A DNA stretch of 64,000 nt from the NCBI GenBank assembly GCA_050084515.1, contig CM114271.1, positions 15,128,001 to 15,192,000 on the forward strand. The letters are read 5' to 3'. The DNA is from Blasia pusilla (Eukaryota; Marchantiophyta; Marchantiopsida; Blasiales). Below are positions 51,164 to 61,652 of this stretch, piece after piece. A program made the translations under genes and the position numbers. Under the pieces are notes generated by a model. The model was not told the origin of the DNA, did not search any database, and worked only from the letters and a program-made list of their open reading frames with translations. Numbering within the stretch: the stretch's first letter is position 1; every line of letters begins with the position of its first letter.

Positions 51164-54100
51164 CTACTCATCCGTTTGACTACCCTCCGCAACATATCGC
51201 TCTTCATCCAACAGACTATCAAGTATGACATCTGCAGTGGTTCTCTTTGTAGTAGTGCTGATTTTGTAGTTCTTATGTGGCCTTGTATCAACCAGAGGCC
51301 ATTTTGATTGTTGAGTATTCTCCTTAGTTGCCTCGCTATCATATTGGCTCACGATAGCGTCCAAATCAAGATGATTACATGCATCTGCTTCCAATTCCGC
51401 CTCCATGTTCTGATATTTTGATCGTTTCACTCTGGGAAAGGACTCCACCTGATTCATTGTTGCTTGGGGTTGATTCTTCCGTGTGGAACGTGTGGAATGT
51501 GAATTCCTTCTCTGATGCATCCGCTCAAACCAACCCATCCGCCGACGCAGCCGACGATCTTGAGAATTGCCTCCAACAAAGGGTTCAGGGAAGTATTGTC
51601 CAATGTTCATTACATTTTTTGGAAGTTCTGTGTTCGTCTCTATCCGCGCCTTCAGGTTCAGAAGTGAGTCCATATCCTTCTGCAAAAAAACATACAAATG
51701 TTCAAGAAGAACACTGCAGAATGGGACTCCAATGGTTGTGGCCAAGAATTTTTCCACCATCTCTCGAACATCTTCCTGAGTTGTTGCTTGTGATACAACT
51801 GTAGGAGTAGTAGCTTGCACCTCTTTTGGATAACCAACACCGTAAGACAAGTCTGATTCCACTGGTGTGTCTCCATGTTGCTCTTGTGCATGCCTTTGCA
51901 CCATGTTTTCCAACCCACCAGCTTTGCTACCAAAACGTGTGCCAAGGAAAGACAACAACTCTACTTCAGAGTGCCCACTCAACAGTAAGCACTTCACCTG
52001 ATACAATTAAAAAAGTCTCAGTAGGCTGCATGTAAAATCCTCGTACATCTAGTGCAGGAATAAGACATACTTAATACATAGGACTGTTTGATTTCAGGTG
52101 GGACTATAGCTTGGTCACCAAATTTGGGGTGCAAGAAACACACCTGATGTTTGCACGTGAATCCTTCATTGGCACGAGAGTATGTACAAGCAACATCTTT
52201 CTTGTCGTAGTCAACCACATCATGCCAATAGTCGGGCTTGGAGCAACTCTTCACCATTGCGCATTTCCTCCCATCTACCAATTGAAATGTGAAATGTGAA
52301 TGACTTTCTGGATTGCCTTGGAAAATCCATTTCAAAAATCCCAAAAGAAATCTTCTATTTCCCCGCATAAGATCTGCACAAGCCATATGAACTTCCTGGT
52401 GGGTTTTGTAGGCACGCTAGAAGTGAGATGCATCTTTAGAGTGTGGTGCCACCTTTCTATCGCGGCATTTGTATCTTGATTGGATCTTGCATGCTTACGA
52501 TAGCCCTTTGCCCAAGTAACAATCTTAGGATGCCAATAGTTTAAATAGTATTTCACAAAGTGACGTTCAGTTGCAGCCCACTTGCGCATGAAACGATACG
52601 AGACATCCACAGGATTTGGGACAGGCAACCATTGCTTAATTAATATGAACCCTACTCCCACAATGGACATAGCTGAGAAACAATGAAACCAACTACTATT
52701 ATTGACTCACATAGAACATACCTTCTTCACGTGAGTACATGATACCAACCAAGTCCCTGTTCATGTCTACTTTTGTAATTGGACAACGGACTCGTTGGTG
52801 CAATTGCTTTAACCAATTCTTCCTGACATGCCATAGACACAGGTCTATGGGAACATCAGGGAAGACTTCTCTGATTGCAGATTGTTCCTCTTTGGAGTCG
52901 TCAACTATGAAGCATGACGGTTTCCAACCGGGGCTACCAACCGACGCAAAATCTCTTGTCATATATGATATGGGCCAATGCATCCACTAGATCCCGATGT
53001 TGATGCCTCTGTAAAATGGCCCATACTAGAGGTAATCCGTTCTGAAACTTGTCAAAACCCAGGAACGTGAATAGCCGAGCATCTGTGAACATAGAAAAGA
53101 GTGTGTTCAGGAATCCGATTGTTCATGTACATATCTATTAAAGTGAACACAACGTTCCAAATGTTACCATTTCTGCCAGATCGTGCAGCAATTTTCAAAT
53201 GATAGCACGGAAGTAATGTAGCCTATAAACTCCTCTAAGAGAATGACATTACAATTCTGAGAATGTTTGAAATTACCTCATATGTGTTTGTACCATGAGT
53301 GGCATCCATGGAGATGGCTCCACCGTTACCAAGATGCAAAAGATTTTGAAGCATCCAAGGTGTAGAAATGACCAGGATGAAAGGTTGGCCTAAACTTGAA
53401 ATGGCCTCCTTGTAGTGTATGACATTTTCAGGATGAGCTGCAACCCAATGTTGGATTGCAGTGGCGTCATCGGTTCCATCATACCCCCCTTCGCGTCTTC
53501 GCATTGAATGCTTGATATTAAGGATGTCTTGTGGTTTTAACATAGCGTCCCTGCCCCAAGCTTGTGCTTGATTAGGATTATCGAGAATGTGTTCACGAAT
53601 CCATCTCCTATGCTCCTTCATGATATTTAAGGGGCTCACGTTCACTCGCAATAACCGTTCAACAAAATCCCTACAATGAGAACTCAACTTCGGGGCAATA
53701 ATAGCATTCGCAATGTCCAAAGTCCTGTCTAAGTCCCCATGGCATATACAGCCCGCCTTATCGACATGCTTGGAATGCATATGCCTCAACATAGAACACC
53801 TAGGGCGGTCCTTTGAGGTTACAACGGCAAAGTGAAATTGGCATCCACGTCCCTGAGACAGCCCAAGCCGTGTACTTTGGCTTTCTGGCCTACTACCCTT
53901 ACCTCCCTTTGCATGAGTTTGAATCAAAAACCTCGCTTGGCAGAGAGGTCCAGACGGTATTCCTATGATCCTGGGGTCCATATGAACACCAGTATCGAAC
54001 TGTAACATGTATGTTCCCTGATTTGTCGGTATTCCTTTTCCTAAATGTGGTCTGGAAATGTGGTCTTTGTTCTTCACCATGAATGAAGTCTTCAACCCTA

Positions 54101-54228
54101 TCAGAGGGAATCCATGCCTCTTTTCTATTGCCATACCAAATCAAATGCTCGCTCAAAAAAGGACCAGGGAGAGGGTTTTGGATGACATTGCATTCAAATG
54201 CAGCTGAATATTTCTTGAATTTCACCAT
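51164..54228 (-). CDS. MULE/FAR1-type DDE transposase, multi-exon
   Basis: Catalyses cut-and-paste transposition at the TIRs. The start MVKFKKYSAAFECNV is at 54228. The N-terminal frame (to about 53950) and the next frame (to 53274) differ by a frame, so either a small intron or a frameshift lies between them. First catalytic Asp: SMDATHGTNTYE, ending at a GAG/GTAATT donor. Then ARLFTFLGFDKFQNGLPLVW near 53075-53010. Second Asp: SCFIVDDSKEEQSAIREVFP, followed by DLCLWHVRKNW (52983-52720). Third acid: RSNQDTNAAIERWHHTLK (near 52440-52490). A SWIM-like segment follows near 52190-52130, CTYSRANEGFTCKH, with Tyr where CxC expects the second Cys. The last exon (about 51997-51164) is a Gln/Arg-rich tail with RRRMGWFERMHQRR. 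Exon joins are only partly resolved. Confidence 0.8.
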
Positions 54229-54708
54229 GGCTATAAGTCGTTTCGAGGATTCAAGTCAGGCTCCAATTAAAGTGCAGACTTCAAGTGCAAAGGCTTAAAG
54301 TGTGACTTCTGTCCCATTCGACAGGCAAGACCGGACAAGATACATAAATGGAACCGAACACCAAAATTATAGTGCACATAATAATAGACATGTTTTCCTG
54401 GATTACGATCTAAGCTTTTATGTATCACCATGGCTGAATGTGTGGCACTGATAGCTACTTACGTGCAAATTGGCAAATGATACTCACGGACGCAAACAAT
54501 CTCTTACATGAAAGTTACGGAGTGGACCCCATCCGCCTAATCTGGCTTGAAATCCGCGGTCCGCAGCTAGCAGCAGTTCGACTTAGAACTTATCAAGCTC
54601 GTAATGAAATGCTAATACGCTGATAATCAGCTAATCACGGTCTCTGCTCTTCCTCGTTCCGTGTTTCTCCTCGCGCGCCCTTCGTATTTCTCGGTTCCGG
54701 GTCTTCCG

Positions 54709-54752
54709 CTCGTAATCAAATGCTAATCTGCTCGTAATCAAATGCTAATCCC
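54709..54752. repeat. 22-bp tandem repeat near the right TIR
   Basis: GCTCGTAATCAAATGCTAAT occurs twice in tandem at 54709 and 54731, with a diverged copy at about 54597. It is subterminal in the transposon and thus a possible transposase-binding array. Confidence 0.8.
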
Positions 54753-54859
54753 TCCGTGTTCGGTTTCTACCGCTCTTCTCCGTTCGTTCCAAAATGATCG
54801 AATCCCCTAATTCCCGCCCTAATACCCGTCGACAAATTCTGTCATTTGAACTGGACCGA

Positions 54860-55098
54860 ACGTAGTACGGACGGACGCCGTCCGTCCGATTAGCGCCGTC
54901 TCGTTTAGATCCGTCCATCTCCGGACGGCGTCCGTCTCCGAACGCTGTCCTCCCTGTCCTCCGTCGCGACCTCTTTACCCTGCGTCGCGACCTCTCCATC
55001 CCGGGGCTCCCGAACCTGAAACCTAGGCCCGACCCAGCTCGAGGTAGACGCTACCCTAGGCCCCTTGAATGCGATTCCGGGACAAAGTATGGGCTTCG
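54860..55098 (-). repeat. Right terminal inverted repeat
   Basis: The reverse complement of the left TIR: outermost bases CGAAGCCCATACTTTGTCCC, then the CCTAGGGTAGCGTCTACCTC block and GAGAGGTCGCGACGCAGGGT. It is slightly shorter than the left TIR because it has fewer internal GGTCGCGACGG units. Confidence 0.85.
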
Positions 55099-55106
55099 TT
55101 AATTGG
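55099..55106. repeat. Right target-site duplication TTAATTGG
   Basis: Identical to 42368-42375, directly outside the right TIR. Confidence 0.85.
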
Positions 55107-57081
55107 AGGCAAAGTACTCATTAGAAGAATCGTTGTAAGCCACTTTATCAAAACTTGACTAGTGTGTAACAAAGAATTGAATATTTTCTCATTTATGAGG
55201 ATCTTATAAGTTGTTGAGATAATTAAGATCCCGCAATAATGGTATTGTTGGTAAAAATATTTTCTTGATGTTGGAATGTGATGCATTAACGAGGGAGGCT
55301 TTTGAAAATAAAAAGTATAGGCTTTTACGTGCATTCCCATTTGTACTCATTCTTTTAATTAGACCTTGTTTTCATCATCGAGCATGCCAATCTTGGCCTA
55401 TCCCTATTTCTAATGGATTTGGAGCTTCTTGTTCCATTTCCCGACATGCTCACCTAAAATCAATTCCTAAACTTTCAAAGTCCTATCACACTTCACAATA
55501 TTTCTTCGCAAATTTTCATTTTATCTTGCGTTTAGCTATCAAATGCAAATGAAATATAATTTTTTTTAAAAAAATTTCTATTATTATTAGAGAGTTTTAT
55601 TTATTTATTATCCATAAAATTTTTAATTTCAATGATTAGTACGATAGCCGTGAATAAAAATAACTCAAATTTCAAAAGAGATGAAAAAGAAGGCACATGT
55701 CATTCAATTAGATTATAGGAGAGTGTCTTCTTATTTATAAATCATGTTTATAAATTTGAATTTGAAACATGGTTAGTACACTAGTGTTCTTTCATGTCAC
55801 ATCTTCAAAAGGAATTAAAAGAGATCTCTTATTAATTTCTAAACGAGTATGCGGAAACCACATGGAGTGGCCTTTGTTTCCGATTAAGAATGAAACTTCA
55901 AGAAAATAAAATAACTAATGAAGGGGGTTTAAAAACAAATCGTTCTTATGTTCTTTCATCAAAAGCATACGAACATGGAACTTACCGCGCCAAAAAAGAA
56001 AGTGGAATGATTCGAAATGAAGCGAAAGAAGTCGAAGAATGAGGGAGCGGATTTTAAATGGGAAGAGGGTCGAAAATGAGGAGAAACTCGTCCATCCGAT
56101 GACCAAACTAATGGAAGAAGTGGACGCGCAATTCCTTAACGAGTTCCGGAACGACGAGAGAAGTTCCGAGGAATGACAGACGGATGCCCTCCGAAATTCG
56201 GAGGAATCACGAGACGAGTTTCCTTTTCTTGATCGGAAGCAAATGCCCTCAGAAATTCGGAGGAATCATGAGTCGAGTTTCCTTTTCTTGATCGGAAGCA
56301 AATGCCCCCCGTGATGTCTCCAGGAATGAAAGCGAAGTTCTGATGAATGATGAGCTGCGAACGAAGACCCTTTCAACGAGTAAAACTGTGTCACATGTCG
56401 ACACAATTTTGACTTGCGCATGCGTGGAAGCACCCGACCTCTCACAAGTTCGTGCGTCAGAGGACGAACAGTTATGGCCTCCCGATCCAAGAATCCACGA
56501 GCCGTACACATCATCTTGAGTAGCGGAGGCAATAGCGGAATCCGGTCGTACAGGAAAGTTACTGAATAAACTAATCACGACGGTCGTGCATAATTGAATC
56601 TGTCCATCTCTCGACCACAGAGGCCGAGGCAGAGGCATCACCTAAGGAAGATGCTCAAAACTTGAAGTTCGTTCACAGCCTTTCTCGTAAGAGGAAGGGG
56701 AATTTCTCTGCATGTCTGGACTTCGATGAACTACTAGTGCGAAGGTACGGAAGCTCTGCATTTTGGAAGTGGTCAGAGGAGGACGAGGAAGAAGAAGAGG
56801 GAGCAGAGATCGCACGCAGACTTGCGCGGGTGGTCACCACCGCACTTGTAGCCGAGCGCATTAGTTGCGTTTGCCACTGTCTGTTGGCGGGGCCTTCATG
56901 CGACGGAGCTTGGGGATCGTGGAAGTCAGGGAGCAGCAGCTGGAGGAGGAAGGTTGAGTTCTATTGCACGGATCGTCAGGCTCGGGGGGCTGCACAATTC
57001 TGGTTCAAGGAGGTGGTATCCAAGGAGGACAGAGCGAGAGCGTCGAGCGCAGGAAGGGCAGAATCAGCGGCAGCCGCAGCG
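55107..57081 (+). promoter_or_regulatory. Intergenic DNA, then promoter and leader of the quinone oxidoreductase gene
   Basis: AT-rich to about 56,050, then increasingly GC-rich. A 59-bp tandem duplication sits at 56186-56303. From 56,662 to 57,081 the frame of the downstream start codon is open but holds no in-frame ATG, so it is read as 5' leader. If an upstream exon joined here it could supply an N-terminal targeting extension. Confidence 0.4.
56186..56303. repeat. 59-bp tandem duplication
   Basis: The units at 56186 and 56245 both end CTTGATCGGAAGCAAAT and differ at about three bases. A third unit starts (GCCC) but diverges at once. Confidence 0.9.
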
Positions 57082-60072
57082 ATGGTGAAGGCACTGAAAG
57101 TGTACGAATTGGGAGGCCCAGAGGTGTGTGAGCTGCCGGTTCTATCCTTTCTCGTACTTCTGAATATCTTCGTGTGCGTAGATGTGCGCATCAGGTGATT
57201 AGATAGAACAAGCCTGCAATTTTGATGTCGAGGGAGTTGAGTCAAGAGCTCCAGCGTCGAATCGGGAACGAGGAGCGCTGTGGATGTGGCAGACTTTGCT
57301 CAATTCAGTTATAACCAAAGCTCAGGAGAGTAATCCAAGAGGGCCCAGGACACGGCCGAGAATTCTCAATTTTCTCGATTGACCAGTAACTGCTTCTGGA
57401 GGTTTTGTGTGGTTCGTTCTTTCGTCTTTCGGGTTGTTTCTGATGTTCTAGAATCGCCGATAGCCTGGACACTATTTCTCTAGTAGTCCCACTGCAGTGT
57501 TTTCTACTGCAGACGGGTTGAAGCAGTCGAATTGACTTCTTCAGGTCTCGTGTTCGATCTTGCGATCGCAGCTAATGCGTTGAGGGTAGAGTCCATAGGT
57601 TCAAGTCAAAATCTACGAGCCCTTTAACTTGAGCAGTTTCTACCAAGTTTCCAAAGTGATTTGCTCCACTGAGTGCTGATAGAGTGGATTGGATTGTATT
57701 GGATTTGTCTTAGTCCCGATGAATTGTGAGTGAATTGTGAGATCGAAGTTCCGTGGATGCGGTGTTATTGGATTGTATGGGAGTGGTCTTAATTGAGATC
57801 AATTGGAAATGAATTGTGATGCCGAAGTCGTCTGGATACGTTGTTCAAGAAATATGCCACGGGTTGGAGTATTGGATATGCGTCAGGTTCTTTGGAGAGT
57901 CTGAACAGCTGAGGGGTCTGCTTATCCCGGCTTCATGGAGGCTTTGTCTGTTTTGCAGGTATTGAAGTGGGAAGATGTAGAGGTGGGTGAGCCTGGCGAA
58001 GGTCAACTGCGCATTCGACACACTACCATAGGTCTCAATTTCATCGATGTGTACTTTCGTAAGGGAGTGTACAAGGCTCCTCTTCCATTCATACCTGGTA
58101 GGCCTCAAAATTCTTGGATATTGGCGTTTGTGAAGGCTTTGAAACACACTCTCCACTGGAAAAGTGTCGTGTCAAGCACTTACGTTAGGTTTTAAATCTA
58201 CCGGTGATTGTAACCACCGGATTTGCAGATTGAGGTCTTTCAGCTCGTGAAGTCCATAAATTTAATCTATATAATACGCTGGTTTCAATAGGAGATCATC
58301 GCTTTTCAGAGTGAAGTCCATAAATTCTATAGCTTTTTTAGGTTACTGAGGAGGGCTTTCAGTGATTATGTTTTATGGTAACAGGAATGGAGGGAGCTGG
58401 AGTGGTGACAGCCGTTGGGCCCGGATTGACAGGAAGACAAGTGGGAGATAGGGTGGCGTATGCAGGAGTGATGGGTGCCTATGCTGAAGAACGGATAATC
58501 TCAGCTGCATCTGTAGTACCAATTCCAAGTAATATTGATGATGTCAGTGCAAGTGCCATCTTACTCAAAGGAATGACTGCTCTTGTACTTTTACGCCAGT
58601 GCTTCAAGGTGTGTACTCCCATTGAGACCGTGGAGAAGTACTTGCTGTGGTGTTTGGTACATCCTGAATTGGAAAGGAAGAGATGGCTTGCCATGGCTTA
58701 TATTTTGAGTGGAAGTCTTAAAACTGAATGCTGGTACAGAGAAGCAGGGGCAGCTGTTCCTATGTCAGTGCAAGCAGGAGATCCCTGATGCTTCACTTTG
58801 TGCTTCTCCTGAAGGTCACAGAGTGATGACCTTCAGGACCTATCCTTGACCGAGTCAGTTATGGTAAGATAGTGTGACAGTAGGATATCTGGCTATCTTG
58901 TGGTGGAAATGAGTCCAAAGTCTAGAAATATCTATGCTTGTTGCAATTAATCAATGAACTGCAGTCCAGCAAGGACCTGAAGTGAGTCCGATTGAATCAC
59001 TCAAAGATTGATTCTATCCTCGGAAGAAGAACTTACTCTGAAGGGAGGACAGAGTTGTGTCAGTACAGTTAAGAGTGTGGAGAGAGCATTCTGTCATGAC
59101 TCTTTATGTTTTACAAGGGACCTGACAGTGGTTGCCGGCTTAATGTCTATGAGTGCTGTATCTTAGAGCCAAGAAGGTAATTCTTCTGAGTGTATGATGA
59201 TTTGTGTAGGTTGAAGGGGGGCATACTATTCTTGTACACGCTGCTGCTGGTGGTGTTGGATCCCTGTTGTGTCAGTGGGGCCGAGCCCTTGGAGCCACTG
59301 TGATAGGGCTGGTGTCAACTGAGGAGAAAGCTGCTCAAGCAAAAGAGGATGGTGCTCACCATGTTTTCCTGTATTCCAAAGGGGATTATACAGCCAAGGT
59401 GAAAGAAATCACGAATGGAGTAGGAGTGCAAGTTGTTTATGACTCTGTTGGGAAAGACACACTGCAGGTATGGCTTTGGTAGAGAATGTGAAATGTATTC
59501 TATTGATTTCACCTTTCTTGAAAACACTGTTTTAATCACAGCTGTTTATTACGAGCCATTGTCACTGCAACCAGGCACAGCATTTGCTATATGTATCCTG
59601 GTGATACGTGATTTCATTAATCAGCGCCTATACTTGGAATTGCCTTAATATGGATCCAAGCCTGTGTCCCGAGGATATTCAGTCATTTCCTATGAGTAAA
59701 GGCTTTTACTGTTCTTGTAAGCAAATACTCATGGAACTCTGATGTATGCAGGCCTCGCTGGAATGTCTCGCTAAACGGGGATACCTGGTGTGCTTCGGAC
59801 AGTCTTCTGGATCTCCTGATCCTTTACCCTTGTCAGATCTGGCATCCAAGTCCCTGTTTCTTACCAGACCTTCAGTGATGCACTACACCTCCACGAGAGA
59901 TGAACTACTAGCAGCTGCAGGGGAAGTTTTTGCTGCCCTTGCAGGAGGTGTCTTAAAATTGCGTGTTAATCAGACCTATCCTCTGGAGCAAGCTGCAGGT
60001 GCCCATTCAGACATTGAGTCACGGAAAACCACGGGTTCTACTGTTTTTCTTGTAGAGGGTGCAAAAGCATAG
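57082..60072 (+). CDS. NADPH:quinone oxidoreductase (zeta-crystallin-like MDR), 5 exons, 327 aa
   Basis: Zinc-independent medium-chain reductase that would reduce quinones with NADPH. Exons: 57082-57123, 57959-58097, 58385-58608, 59210-59467 and 59752-60072 (TAG). All are GT-AG and in phase. The start MVKALKVYELGGPEVLKWED aligns with plant and bacterial quinone reductases. GroES-like part: IGLNFIDVYFRKGVYK and GMEGAGVVTAVGPGLTGRQV. NADPH-binding Rossmann loop: HAAAGGVGSLLCQW near residues 145-157. Then VVYDSVGKDTLQ, GQSSGSPDPLPLSDL and FLTRPSVMHYT. The structural zinc-binding Cys cluster of alcohol dehydrogenases is absent, as expected for this subfamily. Length fits the family (about 325). 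It resembles Arabidopsis At5g61510, as recalled. Location is cytosol unless an upstream exon adds a targeting peptide. Confidence 0.93.
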
Positions 60073-61652
60073 AATTGAAGCTGCTAATTATGTAAAGAGA
60101 CTCTTACCAGCAACCTTGATTGTCGTCTTCAGACTTGTCCATTCTGGTGGAGAGTGGGTAATAGCTAGCCTGGCCTGAGTTTAAATCATAAAGTTTGGGC
60201 TGAGGTATGAGAAATTTCAAACAGGGTACTTATCTATGTTCACAGGTTGATTATCCTTGCATACGTCTAGGCATCACATACATAACTGTGTTACGTTTTC
60301 CATGAATGATTTTCAATTCTTTGCACAAGTACTGACATTCGAGTCCAGCAGGAGTTTCACAAAGTATGAGTATTTAAAGATCCTTTGTAGTTTATGCTTG
60401 TAGGGTAACACTAGCACTGTACCCTGCAGTTACACTCACATTTGTGGAGCAATTGTAAATGACTTGATTAGTTCTGATTCAGCCTTTCCCAACATCCACT
60501 CCACAAAATTGTCAAGTAAGGCCGAGCTTCAAAACTGGCAGAAAAAGTTCTGGCAGATAGGCTTGCTTGGGACATGATTAGCAGTCGCAAAATTTAATAG
60601 CCAAAAGTATATAGTAAATCTCAGCTGTCAAATTCTATAGAAACTGCATTCAGTGACTTTGTGGTTAGATAGGGCAGATTCTCTGGCAATTCCAAATGAG
60701 TGGTGATTGAAGAAGCCAGATAATGCCTTCAGCTCACAGTTAAGTAAATATCCCTTCAGTAGGCCTTGTATTAGACAACTTTAACCAGAGCTCTTATTCC
60801 CAGTGAGTTTAGAGCCAACCTCGCTTGAACCCTGGGTTCAAGGTCAGATCTCTGTCAAATCATCCTTAATAAGGGGGGCCAATATCCCTTCACGAGCAAA
60901 GGAAGGTAAAAATCAAGCAGGTACAATTTTCAGGTCCCACATTCCAAGCATGGTCCGGCACCAGAGTTGTGAGCGCAAGAATTTAACCTGCCACTAAAGC
61001 AGTGACTACATCAATCAGAAGAGAATCAATCATTTAGACTCGTCCTGTAAATCTCACTGACGAAAGAGTTGTAATGTCTTTCACTTGGAGGTGAAAAGGA
61101 GTTCATAAGATTTTGCTCAGCCCAATTTGACCAAATCACTTTTGCATGTACATGTTGACAGAAACACTTAACACTGGCTAAGAATCACGGATACCACATT
61201 ACCTTACCCTGACAATTATGCCTCTCAAGGAGGTCAAGATTGCTAGCTTCGATTCATTAGGCCCAACTCCTGTGAAGTTGCACGAATTATAAATTCTACA
61301 CTATAGTAAGGCCACAAGAAGAGCTTTGAGGAGCCAGCTGTGATCCCTTTGAATCCAAACTTTCTTGGTAGATTTACTGTCCAAATGATAACTCATCCAT
61401 AGAAACACTGGCAGACAGGCTGAAAACGGATGTAGACTGTTGGCTTGTGGAAGCACCGGGGTGACCACCTACATGACCAGCTCTTGACAAAGATTGAAGT
61501 GAGGGAGAGCATTTGAGTAGGCGAGTTTCAATTTATTGTCTTTTGTGAACTGCTACATACACGAAGCGACTGCTGGGATTAAAAAATCAGGGGTTTCAGG
61601 AATGTGTTGCCAGAAGTGATGGTATACTACAATTTGATATATATGATCATGA
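60073..61652. other. Intergenic DNA between convergent genes
   Basis: Holds the 3' ends of the convergent quinone oxidoreductase (+) and CoA-ligase-like (-) genes. No further gene is seen. Confidence 0.5.

Larger units (their letters stand above)
42376..55098. mobile_element. 12.7-kb Mutator-like (MULE) DNA transposon with long TIRs
   Basis: The ends are near-perfect inverted repeats: left CGAAGGCCATACTTTGTCCC, right (reverse strand) CGAAGCCCATACTTTGTCCC. Homology continues for about 240-260 bp with small indels. I count about six mismatches in the first 130 bp. An 8-bp direct repeat flanks both ends. Inside are a MULE/FAR1-type transposase gene reading inward from the right and an unidentified multi-exon gene reading inward from the left. 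Pyrimidine-rich subterminal tandem repeats lie next to the left TIR. High TIR identity and a retained TSD imply a fairly recent insertion. Superfamily assignment rests on the transposase and TIR length. Confidence 0.85.

Noticed and set aside
51379-51804. 141-codon plus-strand frame
   Set aside because: Antisense shadow of the last transposase exon.
56662-57081. N-terminal extension of the quinone oxidoreductase
   Set aside because: The frame is open but has no in-frame ATG before 57082; homology starts at MVKALKVYELGG.
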